DNA of 64,000 nt from Verpa conica (Eukaryota; Ascomycota; Pezizomycetes; Pezizales; Morchellaceae), in NCBI GenBank assembly GCA_033030425.1, contig JAUFSD010000004.1, forward strand, positions 744,001 to 808,000. The letters run 5' to 3'. A program made the translations under genes and the position numbers. The number at the start of each line of letters is the position of its first letter. Positions within the stretch are counted from its first letter, which is position 1. Under the pieces are notes generated by a model that was given only the letters and a program-made list of their open reading frames with translations, ran no database searches and was not told where the DNA came from. This document shows, one piece after another, positions 1 through 11,044 of the stretch.

Positions 1-407
1 TACTGTCCTAAGGTTGTTACAAAAAATGGGGCGTGTTCCCTATGGGACTTGATGGATAGACCGAGATGTGCGAGATGGGTAATTTGACCAGAAGACACTG
101 GTCGTCTGTCGATAACCTCTAACTCCCTTGGGTTTTTAAGGGGTGTTAATTTAAGCTGGTGGTGGCGTGCAAAGGTTTCATCAATAAAAGCGAATCCAGA
201 GGCCCCGGTGTCAATCAATGCATGAGTTTGAATGGTTTTTATATTGTTCGAAAGAGTACAAGAAATAACCAAATGTTCCCCATCCAATTTATCCTCCACA
301 TTGATGTCTGACACTGAGAACCCCGAAATAGAAAACGCGGAAATTGTAGAAACCTTAGAAGGTCCTAGAGTAGAGCCACCTGGCTGCTCTAGGACTGTTG
401 AAAACCC
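1..407 (-). CDS. pol: Retroelement Pol, N-terminal protease part (partial)
   Basis: Entered by a -1 shift from gag at 401-407, this frame stays open to the window edge. About 65 codons in it carries ALIDTGASGFAFID, the active-site loop of a retropepsin-type aspartic protease, with the catalytic Asp followed by Thr-Gly-Ala-Ser. The preceding residues are probably the linker between nucleocapsid and protease. No ATG near the frame start is needed under the frameshift model. Reverse transcriptase, RNase H and integrase would lie to the left of the window. Confidence 0.8.
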
Positions 408-1693
408 TGACCCGACGAGGAAGAAGAAGAAGGAGAAGAAGAACGAAACGGATTATTATTAGACAAAGAAAATGGAGGCGCGCCGGCCTGTTGATGAGAT
501 GGTCCGCTTGGGGCGGAGAGAGCTGCTCCCCTCATAACCGGAGGTTTTTGGAGCTGTTTGCCTTGAGGGCAGTTAACGTACACATGATCTGAGGCCGCGC
601 AGTACTGGCAGCGGTTGTTATCCCTCCTCCATTGTTTCTCGGCCGGGGAGGTGCGTCTGGAGCCATTTACGAACACGTACCGTTGTTCCAGCGGGGGGCG
701 AGAGAGTCCTTGGGATCGTGTTTGGAAGGCTGAGAGGTCCATTGGAGCAAGGCCTCCAGGAGCGTGTGAGGGATGTGGGACGTAGGGGGCAGGGGCGGTA
801 AACTGGCCTATGTCGTTGCGGTGGGACCCTCCTTTCTTTTCTTGTTGCCTGGCTCTGACCCTTCCATCCAGTGCCATTAGATCCTTTACAAATTCGCTGT
901 ATTCCTCTTTGACTGGTGTGACCACCAGGGCGTCTTTCATGGCGTCGGACAGGCGGCTTCTAAGGGCGTCTTTTTTGGCAGTGTCGTCGTACTTGAGTTT
1001 CCCCATGATGCGCAAGAAGTCGGAGTAGAAGGCGGCGAAGTCACGTTTTCCTTGAACCAGGGTCCTGAGTTCTTCTTGTGCTGTTCCATGGGGGTCTGGG
1101 TCACCAAAAGATTCTTGCAGATATTCGTACATCTTGGTTGTGGTGGCGAAGGGAGTGGTGGTGGTTGCGAGAAGGGGTTCGATTTGGTCCATGGCTTTGC
1201 CTTCCAGCCTACTTATGATATACATGACCTTGGCTTCTTCGCTGGCGAAGCGGTCGGCATTGCCGACCAACTTGACCCTCATCATGGCTAAAAAGTTGGG
1301 GAGTTTGGCTCGGTCCCCATTAAAAGGGGAGGGGTCCGGCATTTTTTCCGATCGATGTGAGGTTACCGGAGGTGGTACGGAGTCCTTAATCTCTGGGATG
1401 GTTTCTTTCACGGAGCGGACTCTGGCTAACTCTTCCTGTGTTTGATTGTATTGGGTCTCTAGTGCGGTGTATGCATCTAGAGATTGTTGTAGCTGGGTGC
1501 GGGCGGCGGTGAGGTTGTTTTCGGAAAGTTGGGAGTTGTGTAGAGCCGCTTCTCTTCCTTCCCTATAGCGATCTTTTGCCTCGGTCACCTTCTGGATTAA
1601 TCCTTGCAAATTTGCGTAAAGGGTAGGAGCATCGCTGAGTTGTTCTTCGAACGCAGCGATGGTGGGGGGAAACACATAGGTGGGAGTGGTCAT
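389..1693 (-). CDS. gag: Retroelement Gag polyprotein
   Basis: This 434-residue structural protein would form the virus-like particle of the element. Residues about 20-95 are rich in Gln, Glu and Leu and look like a coiled coil. Residues about 115-280 resemble the retrotransposon Gag capsid domain (PDPSPFNGDRAKLPNFL marks its start). A CCHC zinc knuckle follows near residue 365 with spacing CX2CX4HX4C. The tail is a Ser/Pro/Asn-rich linker. The stop TAG at 389-391 lies a few codons after a GGGTTTT slippery heptamer, so a fraction of ribosomes is expected to continue into pol in the -1 frame. The start codon is the first ATG after the leader. Confidence 0.88.
   Translation of the reverse strand: MTTPTYVFPPTIAAFEEQLSDAPTLYANLQGLIQKVTEAKDRYREGREAALHNSQLSENNLTAARTQLQQSLDAYTALETQYNQTQEELARVRSVKETIPEIKDSVPPPVTSHRSEKMPDPSPFNGDRAKLPNFLAMMRVKLVGNADRFASEEAKVMYIISRLEGKAMDQIEPLLATTTTPFATTTKMYEYLQESFGDPDPHGTAQEELRTLVQGKRDFAAFYSDFLRIMGKLKYDDTAKKDALRSRLSDAMKDALVVTPVKEEYSEFVKDLMALDGRVRARQQEKKGGSHRNDIGQFTAPAPYVPHPSHAPGGLAPMDLSAFQTRSQGLSRPPLEQRYVFVNGSRRTSPAEKQWRRDNNRCQYCAASDHVYVNCPQGKQLQKPPVMRGAALSAPSGPSHQQAGAPPFSLSNNNPFRSSSPSSSSSSGQGFQQS
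401..407 (-). promoter_or_regulatory. -1 ribosomal frameshift heptamer between gag and pol
   Basis: On the minus strand the gag codons read CAG GGT TTT, so G GGT TTT fits the X_XXY_YYZ slippery pattern exactly in the zero frame. A one-base backward slip moves ribosomes into the open frame that encodes the protease. The gag stop is three codons after the heptamer. I did not resolve the downstream RNA structure that usually stimulates such shifts. Confidence 0.7.
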
Positions 1694-1803
1694 GGTGATT
1701 GTAGATGTCTAGTATTGTATGTTGTATGGTGTGGTGGACGACGCAACGTAATTTCAAGGGGACAGCGTAGGGACAGCGTAACCACAGGATACAACTAACT
1801 CAA

Positions 1804-2387
1804 TGGCACGGTAACTATCCGTTACAAGCAAAATACCAAGGGTTTGTGGAGTAAGATGTGGGTTCAGCGATCGCGAGGCGATGTGACAGCAGAGAGGCAG
1901 CGAAGAAAGAAGTTTGTATTGGTTCTAACTGAAGAAACGTTGCGTAAAGAAAAGAGAAAGAAAACTATTACAGAGAGGGAGCAACGCTCCCTATTTATAC
2001 AAAGAAAATCCTGTTTATACAATGCCCTTGTTCTCAATCTCCGACACCTGTTACCCTATCTCCCTCCTTGTATGAGTCACAACCTGGCTCATTCTGGCGT
2101 CCCGATTACTCCGTGAAACTAGTCAACAAACAACTGTTGTTCAGAGATCCTCACATACTTTACTAAAGACGTTTGTCTTCTGTTGGAAGCAGAGCCTTTT
2201 AAAGTCTATAGTTATCTCTACCTCAAACCTTATTCCTGTATTTTTCGATTAGAGGACTGTTGACCTTCTGTGTTGATATGCGGTTCTAAGCCTCGCTGCT
2301 GAAGCTTCACGTCAGAAAAGAAGGTTGAGGTTTTTTGTTGTACGGCAGTACTTCCAGGAAACATCCCGTGAGAGTGCTCCCGTTACA
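1804..2387 (-). repeat. 5' LTR of the retroelement
   Basis: On the minus strand the repeat begins TGTAACGGGAGCACTC at 2387, with the canonical TG start. The other edge is placed at 1804, where the minus strand ends CCGTGCCA, because a CA end is expected there. No clear tRNA primer-binding site follows, so this inner edge is uncertain by tens of bases. Between LTR and gag, 1694-1803 is a leader with a short tandem repeat (GGGACAGCGTA twice, near 1759-1780). Confidence 0.55.
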
Positions 2388-3597
2388 AAATTTGGCAATT
2401 TGTACAATGTAAAACATGGTTTTTTTAGAATGGCAAATAATGAAAGATATTAGTGTGCTAACTGCATCTATAGACTCTTAGGATATAGGGTCCAGGGTCT
2501 ATAACCCCTAGTAAAGTCTTTTTTATCATTTTATTCTTTATCTAACTACTCGCATTTCTGTAATGTATTTGCCGTCTTGGCAAAACACACTATAATTACC
2601 TATCTTTGACAACACACTATAAATTCCACAAGTACTGGGAATATATGTAACTTTAATTATTGAAAGAAAAAGGTTAGATCTATACATGAGAGAAATTTTA
2701 ATTTGATGTCATGTGATCTGATGGCAAGAATATTCTCTATTTAATACATAGTATTTATTTATTTATAACTCATAGTTCCTTCTAAAAAAGTACAAGAGTC
2801 TTTTAATATATAAAATCACCATTTTCAGGCCATGATCTAATATCAGTATAGATTATATATACCGGATGGTATTATTTAGAGGTCAGTGTTGGATGACATA
2901 TACTTAACTTTATATAATGAGGTTTTTTTAAAAAAACTCCAGCTTTTAAAATCTAGTAGATTCTGATGCACAGTAAAGATATATATAAACGAAAATATCT
3001 AGCAAATAGCCACTATCTCAGAGATATATCCCAGAGTGCTGGTGAATATAATATATGTTCTAGAGATTTTTAGTCTAATCTTCTTTAGAAGGGTCAAATA
3101 TTGATAGGTCTATAAATGCAGTAGAACAGGTAACAGGCCTTGGCTATTATGTATATTTTAAAATGCTATACTTACTCTCCAGTATCTGATAAATAATTAG
3201 GTATAATTATGTATCTCCTATTTGTTTGGTTGTTGCATGGTTTTACTTTCACATGGGGTGTTGGGGTTGCCTTGTTGCCATGGGCGAATACATATTAGAA
3301 ATGCGAGTATACATACCTAAAAAGAAGTAAGAAGAACAAGTGTACCTTGTAAATGAATGGAGTAGATATAGGCCCCAATTACTGTATAAGATTGAAGTTA
3401 CCCATATAAAGAAACCCTGGTCCCATTGGCTCTGGGGCTCAATTTTTTTTTACATCTATGGCAGTCTCCTGCTTGAAAGCTATGGATAAATGGGCTAAAA
3501 CACGCCAAGATTCACTGAAACCGCGTCCGATGACTTATTGCCTATGACTGTACTGGTACATAATCGATCGTCAGACTTTATTTTTTTGCGAGTAGTA
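2388..3597. other. AT-rich gap without a recognisable gene
   Basis: No convincing open frame on either strand. There is a near-perfect hairpin of T and A runs at about 2922-2940. The stretch just left of 3597 (about 3560-3597) resembles one end of the inverted-repeat element found at 63666-63893, so it may be a remnant of that family. Confidence 0.5.
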
Positions 3598-3833
3598 CCG
3601 CATAATCTGGCGAGACCGAGAATCGCGCTAGGAGATTGAAATAAGAAGTGGCAAAGCACTTAATTCGTAAAGGAAGCTACTATCACTAAGTAAGTAAAGA
3701 AAAGCGAAGGAAGTATCTCTCTTAGTATAGTAAGTAGCGAAAACAGTTGCTGCTAAACTCTTCTTAGGGGATTGTCCAGCCACACTTTGTTTAGACGTCT
3801 TAGTGCGATTCTCAGTCTCGCCAGATTTTGCGG
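3598..3833. mobile_element. MITE-like element, 236 bp, TA-flanked
   Basis: The ends are inverted repeats of about 29 bp with two mismatches (left end starts CCGCATAATCTGGCGAGAC). Both ends are bordered by TA, as expected for the target duplication of Tc1/mariner-type elements. It encodes nothing and sits 134 bp before the start codon of the damaged GAR transformylase gene. Confidence 0.65.
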
Positions 3834-3967
3834 TAGCATCACTATACTTGTAGTGTAACCTTAGAAAATAAGGCTCTGTAGGTGCGCATTGGGTTAGGGT
3901 TTCCTATGACGCAGGGAAAAACTAAACGCGGGGCACTTAATTCCACCAACCTCCCATTACTTCCGCG

Positions 3968-4781
3968 ATGCCACCAACCCTCCTCATCCTAATATCCGGC
4001 TCAGGAACAAACCTTAAAGCCCTCATTGACGCAACCACCTCAACTCCTCATACCCTCAATGCTACTATAACACATGTAATCTCCAACAAGAGTGTTGTAG
4101 ATGCTTCCTAATAAGGATAGCTGATGGGCGGTTTCATATATGAGTCACGTGTATCTCTATTTGCTGTGTTTGAGGATCCAGGGCAAGCATCCCATATCAG
4201 GGTTTAGGGTTTTCTCTTTTAGAGCATATATCGATAGATCTCTCTATCTCTTTTAGACAATCGATTCAGCACCTTTTACTTCAAAGAGGGCTGTCTACGG
4301 TCTTACGTGGGCCAGCAATGCTGGGATCGTTACAACTTACCATAGCATTATCCCATACAAGAAATCACACCCCTCAAGTGCTCAAGAGGCTCGGTAGGCA
4401 TATGATGCGGATCTAGCTCGACATATCCTTTTACATAAGCCTGATATAGTTGTGTGTGCTGGCTGGATGCATATTCTTTCTCCTACATGTTTAGAGCCGT
4501 TACAGGGAGCGGGAATCGATATCATTAATCTGCATCCTGCGTTGCCAAAGTGTTTCGATAGGGCTGGCGCGATCGAGAGGGTGTTTGATACGTGGGAGAA
4601 GGATGAGATTAATAGGACGGGGGTTATGATACATCATGTTATTCATGCGGTAGACAGAGGGGAGCCAATTGTAGTAAGAGAGATTCCATTCGTGGAGGAG
4701 GATACACTCAAAGCGTTGGGGGAGAGAATACATGCAACTGAGTATGTGGAGATTGTTAATGCTACGAGGATAGCGTTGTAG
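3968..4781 (+). pseudogene. ADE8: Phosphoribosylglycinamide formyltransferase (GAR transformylase), disrupted
   Basis: The family transfers a formyl group from 10-formyl-tetrahydrofolate to GAR in purine synthesis. Two segments are recognisable: 3968-4096 (LISGSGTNLKALIDA, substrate-binding N-terminus) and 4287-4781 (VCAGWMHIL, INLHPALP with the catalytic Asn and His, and an IHAVDRGEP block with the catalytic Asp). Joined they give about 208 codons, the usual length for fungal ADE8. Two problems argue for a pseudogene: an in-frame TAG at 4395-4397 inside the second segment, and a 190-bp intervening stretch with a weak donor (GTAGAT) and no good branch site. Conserved positions are also changed, for example Trp for the usual Arg in the YGLT-R-A block and Lys-Cys for a small pair after HPALP. 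The gene converges on STT4 with 177 bp between stops. Sequencing error at the TAG is the main alternative. Confidence 0.7.
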
Positions 4782-4958
4782 CAGCGTAGAGATAGATTCC
4801 AAAAAGTTAAATAAAAGATTACAAAGACCCTACCTAGATATTGCCGAGACTGTACTCTAACACATAATAAAGAAAGATGTCTATGAAGACAGATACATTT
4901 GTAATTTATAGAAGAGATTCCCTTAATCCCCCATCATCGTCCATATTTTCAATATTCC

Positions 4959-7900
4959 TTAATAAGGAATACCATTCGTCAAATGCTGGAATCTATCATA
5001 CTGCCCAGTCGATAAACTGCTATAACTCTTTTTCACTAAATATCTCATGTAATCAGCAGCTTCCCTCTCGCTTTTCTCCAGCACAAAACGGTCCCTAAAA
5101 TTTTGGATCGTTTCCGGCTTGAAGCAAGGTAACCTAAAGCAAAGACCACATTAGACTATATTAATACACCAGTGTTAGATGATAGAGTAGCCCTACCCGC
5201 TGTCCAGCATTAAGATGACACAATGCGCCAACTTATCCACATACTGCCTAACCGCCAAGAAAGCCTTAACACAAAGCTCCTCAAACCTTAGATAGGCTTG
5301 TGAATCCGTCGTGCCCCCCATCACAGACACCATCTCCGCTGTGAGTTTAAATGGCGCCCTTTCAAACGTGATCCCACCCGGTGCAATATCAAAACAAAAC
5401 CCAAAATCTACCAAACCAGTTAATAATAGTCTCCCACTACCGTCTAAAATAAAGGTATAATTTACCAATATGCAAGATATGCCCCGCCTCGTCTAACATG
5501 ATATTTCCGTTATGGCGATCCTTAAACTTCAATAGATACGAGATGACTGAATAGCCTGCCATACTCTTCACAAAATTGTTCCGTGCCTCTTGGAACTTGA
5601 TACTGTCCTCACTCCCATACTTACTGATAAAATAATCGTACAACCCCATCTCATGATCTCTCCCAAGCATATCCCTCGAGATTGATTTTGGTAGTACATC
5701 GATGACACCGCACCCCGGCGCAGTAGCAGTAACACGGTACGGGAACACATACACATCCAATCCCACACTATTATAGATACTCCTGAACGCGGAGATGAGT
5801 TGCAGCGCCAACATATCCTGCCTACAATCATCTCCAACTTTAAAGATCGCGCTCTGCCAGATCTCCTTTGTAACGGTACTCTGGCTCTCCTGCCGCCTTT
5901 TATGCCCAACAGTTGTATCTTCACTCGCAGATACGATCGGCTTCCTCTTAATCCTAAAGGTCGCCATGAAGGGTGCTTTCGCGTGAGACTGTAGAGACTT
6001 CCCGCTCTGCCGATCAATATCGACGACGACACCATCGGGGTTGGAAGGGAGGTACACCCCAACATCGACATTGATCTTGGCGAGCTCTTCTGCAATTTTT
6101 GCGTTTTTCTCAAGTTTGGTCTTTTTAATGTAGGGGCGGAGTTTTCCAGAGATGGAGGTGACTTCATTGAAAAATGCGAATTCACGCTCATAGAAACTCT
6201 TATCCACACCGGAGAAACTACCAACAAGATGGTCCATGACTTTATCGAGTGTAGGTTTGATTGGGTCAGGCTATAGAAATTAGTACCATAATTGGGTGGA
6301 CCGCCCTCAGAATAGGGTGATACTTACAATAGTAGAGTCTTCATCCTTATACGCATTCGCTTTCATATTCCAAATAATTTGATGGGCAAATAGTTGACTA
6401 AACTTTGCGGTCTCCAAAATGAACCTCTCGACATACCCCAACGTATCATATCTAAGCGTCTGCACAATCTGTGGAACATAAAAGAATGTTACATCGATAC
6501 TATGACTCTCTAACGCCCTCATCGCATACTGCAGTACAAACGCATTGTTCGCATACGATGGCAAGAAGTATGTCGTAGCCGTAATCGGATTAACGGGCGC
6601 CCAGAAGAGGAGGTACTTCAGCTGGAACCCGAGACCAGCGGATATTTTATCTCCCATCATAATCTGCACTGCATCGGGCTGATCCACTACCTTTTCAGGG
6701 AAAGTCAAGACAAGACGCCTAATATCCTGGTCTAGTCGCGAGCTCTGGAACCGCTTAGCAAGCTGTATCGCAATCGCAGGGTTTTCCTGCCAGGCTGCGG
6801 GAAGTACAATAGCAATACTATTATCCGTTGCTGGGCGTGCAGAATAAGAAGGCAGTAAATGATGCTTCCTCGAGTGATCAAGTGGATACAACCAAGTCGC
6901 CAGCCTTGTCTGTTCATTCTCCACCAGCAGCAGCAATAAATCCTGCTTCAACCTCATCCCTTTATTATTCCCACCAACAGCCGCAATATTATTAAGGAAG
7001 TTCGCAACATCCTGCAACACATGTGCCTCTGCCTTCACCTGTAGCTTATTCCCACCAAAGCTCCATTTCGGTGCAAACACGAACCACGACAGCGCAGCAG
7101 ACAGTATAAGATCCTTAAACGCAATCTGCTGGCGCTCACTCAGTCCCGTACTATGTCGTAGAACCTGGAGGCCAAACAAAACTAGTCTGAATCTAATCTC
7201 CCTCGCGAGAGGGTGACCTGTAGCATGATGTAGCCCTGCTAGCGAGATCCTAACTAGCCTGAGGAAAACTTGCTGGATATGTGGGTTTCCATGTCGATTT
7301 GCGTGATAGTGACTCGACAAGAGATGTAGTAGCTTTAAATGGGGGGTTAGAAGCTCAGAGGTATTGTGTTGGTCCTGTAACTGTTGCTCTTTATCACTAG
7401 GGGAATACTCCATCTTCACATCAAAAGCATCAGGCGCGACTAACTCAGGCGAATATAGTCCCATCCTCTTCTCTACCGTCGTTTCCCAGTTCCTCACAAT
7501 TTCTACAAGCAGTCTTGTCTGTAGCTTCGGCTTTTCATGGATAATTCCCGTCCAGAGTGAGATTCCAAGATTGATACTCTTCTTCGTAAACATTGAGAAT
7601 GGGATCCCGACAAGCCCACGTATAAGTGGTCCCTGGTCCTTTTCACTCCTGCATACTAGTGCTGCCGCTTTCTTGAGCACATCCCTCACCTCTCCAATCG
7701 GCACAAACTCTTTTTCGTAGTCCTTACTCTCCATCTGGTCTAGAACTGCCTGTGCCGAATCCGGTCTCTGCGGCTGGCTAGTACTTGTATTCGCCTCTCC
7801 CAACGGTCTGAACTCTAGTAGGTCCTGTGCGTTCTCCACAGATGAATCAATGTACCGGTATGCCTGTCGCGTTGTATACTGCATCACAAAGTCACTGGCA

Positions 7901-10900
7901 GTATTCGCCTCGCAATCACCTAGATGCTCAATACTCGCTAGCTTCTGGTCCCCACTTGGAACCATAGAACCCATCTCGAGAGCAAAGGAACGGCCCAATG
8001 AAACGTGTCCAAAAGATCCTTCATCTTCCCCTTCGAATTCAGAGAGATAAGTCTGTAGTAGACCCTTGACGTCTAAGGGCGCAATATTCAACACTTTCAA
8101 CACCCACCCCTTCGCATGCTTCTTAAATGCATTTAGCGTCTTCCGTCTAAATGGGTAACTATCTGGAAGTTCAATAGCAACATTCCCCTTTGTAGAGGTA
8201 AACATAGACCTTGTAGTATACTCGTCTGTCTCCTCGTCCAAGCAAGAAATCCACAACAGCGTCAACAACTCCAATAGTGCAAACAAAGATGCACGCTGGC
8301 AAAGCGCAGATGGAATTGCAGCAACCATACGATCCGCCGTATTTATCGCCATTGCCTGAACCTTCTCAAGACGATGACAACACCCCATGAAAACTTCTGC
8401 CAGTTCCTCCGCCGCTCGTCCCGCTGAGAATTGTGGGTAGTTCCCAGCAAGGGCCTTGCGCATGTAGATATCTGTAATTTTTGATGCAATGGTAATCATG
8501 CAGTTGCTTCCTTCGCCAACCTTGAAGCCTGACTCAACAAAGTACGCTAGTACCTTGGAATAACCTCCCCCTTCGGCTCGGAGACACTCAAGTGTATTTG
8601 TCGCCTCTAAAAATATCACCCTAGCGTGACTAAGGGTTCTGATATCGATTTCATTTGTCGGAAGCGCAGACACAAGACGCTTCTTATGTTCCAGCGTGTT
8701 CTGCGCTACTACTCCCCTCTTTAATAGTGGCATCTGGTCGAGCTTACTTTCCAGATTCTCATCCTCTCCAATACCGGATACGAGTGGTGGTGAATATTGC
8801 GCGATTGTCTGTAGGTCGATACTATACTTTCTCACGATTTCAGACCCCTGGATGATCCCGTGCTGAGCACAGTTGAACCAGAAATCACGTAGCAACGTGA
8901 CGAAGTCGTACCGGATAGCAAAGTTTATTTCAAAGCCGTTAGAGGAGAGGAGGCAGGCAAGCGGGGTGATGAATTGCATTAGTTCTCGAACAGCGAGTTG
9001 CGAGTCTATGTTTGTATTTCCAATAGCTGCAGCTGATTCGAGGAGGCCAGTGAGGTAGATCTTGTAGAGTTGTGAGTCGCGAGGAAGGTTCCTGGCAATG
9101 GAAGTTCGCGCTTCAAGGACCTGTATATAGTCAGTGATTAAGGTCTGTAGAGCCGAGATAAACGCAAAACACGAACGGAGAAGCGCTTACAGCATTCAAA
9201 GTCCCCTGGTCATCTCCAGTAACCGCTTCAATGCCCATCTTATCTAGCGTTTGCAAGACACTCTTAAAGTCTGCTACACCTCCAATCACCGCTAGTTCCG
9301 CCAACCCTGCAAGAATCTTCGCATTAACCGCGGCATTAACTTTATTCAGTCTCTGTATCAATACGCTTTGTCCAAGTGACACCATCGTCTCATCCCGACA
9401 ACCCTCAACAATCTCGACAATGGTTTCAATAATAACGGCATAGACTCCTTTTTCTTCCTCTCCTCCAGTAACTAAAGATAACGTACTCGCCGCCGCATCA
9501 AATGGCTGTAGTCTTCCCGCCTTCAAAGCCCTCTCTGGATTATTAGAAGACAGCACATGGCCCAGGGTATTTAATGTTGTGATTGTAGCATCTTGGGGCT
9601 GGAAACGTAGAACATATGCCAGACACTTCCCTGCCACCTTTGTAGTCTCGGCGTTTGGCGTACCTTCCACAATAAACTTGTGAAGCGTACTGATGAAGCT
9701 CGGTGCAGCCCGGGCGTCATCTTTCAAGGCAATGGCCAGGATCTTTAGGGTTGCCGCGGCAAGGTCGGGGTTACCCATCTGTGCTGAGTCCGTGATGACG
9801 GCGGAAAGCCAGCGGTTGAGGAGGCCACTATCCACCATATTCCCAGACAGGAACGCACAACATGCGTAGGCAGTTAATGCCTGCGCCTTCACACTATACC
9901 CTAAATTTTGCTGCCATTCGGTTCTTGCGTATTCAGTGCCATCTTCGATTAATTTGACGCCCTCGACTGCTAGTTCTGCGAACGGTTCAATAGCAGATGA
10001 TTTATCTGCATTCGCTTGAGGAACTCCCCGCTCTGACATCATTGCATCGAGAATTCCCAGCTGTTGGGGTACGGGGGTGTCGACGACAAGGAGGGCCGTG
10101 GATGCGGAGAGGAACTTCATGAATTCATGCTGTAGTAGCATTGCGCCGAGTGGGCGACGACAGGAGTCATAATTATCTACACATGTCTTCCAGGACCTGA
10201 AGTCCTCATCTTGAGAGGTGCGGATAGTGAAAAACACTTTTTCAACGTTGAGAAGGTACTCTTCGCTTACTATCCTACGTACCTGGCTTACAAAGGGGGC
10301 GGAGGAGTGTTCCGGGTCTGCGGACCACCAGAAGTTGATATTCTTTGCAGTGCCATCCAGAAACCCGAGAAATGAAAGTACCGGGGGGGGGAAAGCGATG
10401 ATTTCCCCCTCGTCGAGCTCAGTCTGAGAATGATCAAGTGCGTTTGAAAGGTACGTGTTGATAGTTTCCAACACTTCTGGTCTCAAGCTCGGGAACTTGA
10501 ACCCCAAGGAGAGAAGAGCAGCGGTGAGGTGTGAGGTGAGACATTCCCATGGGCTCGGCTGTATCTCGCGGAAAAAGGGGGAAGCACAGATCCGTTGGTT
10601 AAAGGACTCGATTAGGTACGGCGAAAGCTGGCGACGGAGTCTCTCTGCAGAGCCGAGAGTTTGGAGCTGTGGTGCAGCTTTGCAGAGTGCAAGGAGGACT
10701 TCGAATTCACGAAGGGACTAGACATTGGCTTCGGTTAGTATTTCTCGGGGCATTAATACGGAAGACCTAAGGTACCATAGGAATGTCGGAGGTCTTTAGA
10801 GACTTGTTCGTGAACCCGTTGAGTTTGCCATTGAGGTAGCGAGTACCGTGAGTTACGCAGCCTTCGGAGAGGCGTTCAAGATCAGTATTGATAGGGCTTG

Positions 10901-11044
10901 TATGGGGCTCTTTAGCTGAGAGAGAGGCGAGTTTCTGGAGGGCACTGCGTCGCAGTCCTCGGATGGATCTAGAGAAGAAGCTTACAAGTTAGTTTGAGGA
11001 GTTTAAGCAACGTGTATAAAGAGAGAGATGGCTTGCCTATCCAT
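4959..11044 (-). CDS. STT4: Phosphatidylinositol 4-kinase, STT4 type
   Basis: Makes PtdIns4P at the plasma membrane, feeding PI(4,5)P2, cell-wall integrity and actin signalling. Seven exons fit: 11044-11037, 10968-10776, 10717-9191, 9120-6328, 6270-5466, 5407-5197 and 5133-4959, giving 1903 residues; yeast Stt4 is about 1900. The long helical N-terminal region is followed by the PI-kinase helical domain and the C-terminal kinase domain. The catalytic loop KDRHNGN and the metal-binding DFG (IDFGFCFDIAPGG) are intact, the latter spanning an intron. The protein ends FQHLTNGIPY, as in homologues. Introns are 57-72 bp with clear branch sites. The first exon is only 8 nt and needs a GC-AG intron, chosen because it restores frame and an N-terminus (MDRSIRGLRR) like other Stt4 proteins; this start is less certain than the rest. 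Confidence 0.95.

Larger units (their letters stand above)
1..2387 (-). mobile_element. Ty3/gypsy-type LTR retroelement, 5' part (cut by window edge)
   Basis: Read on the minus strand, the order is LTR, short leader, gag, then the beginning of pol, which runs off the window at base 1. The gag frame has a coiled coil, a capsid-like region and a CCHC knuckle; pol opens with an aspartic protease carrying the DTGAS motif. Neither frame is broken in the visible part, so the copy may be young. Protease directly after gag fits both Ty3/gypsy and Ty1/copia elements; the gypsy assignment rests on the gag type and would need the reverse transcriptase/integrase order left of the window. The 3' LTR is not visible, so LTR identity cannot be used for dating. 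Confidence 0.85.
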
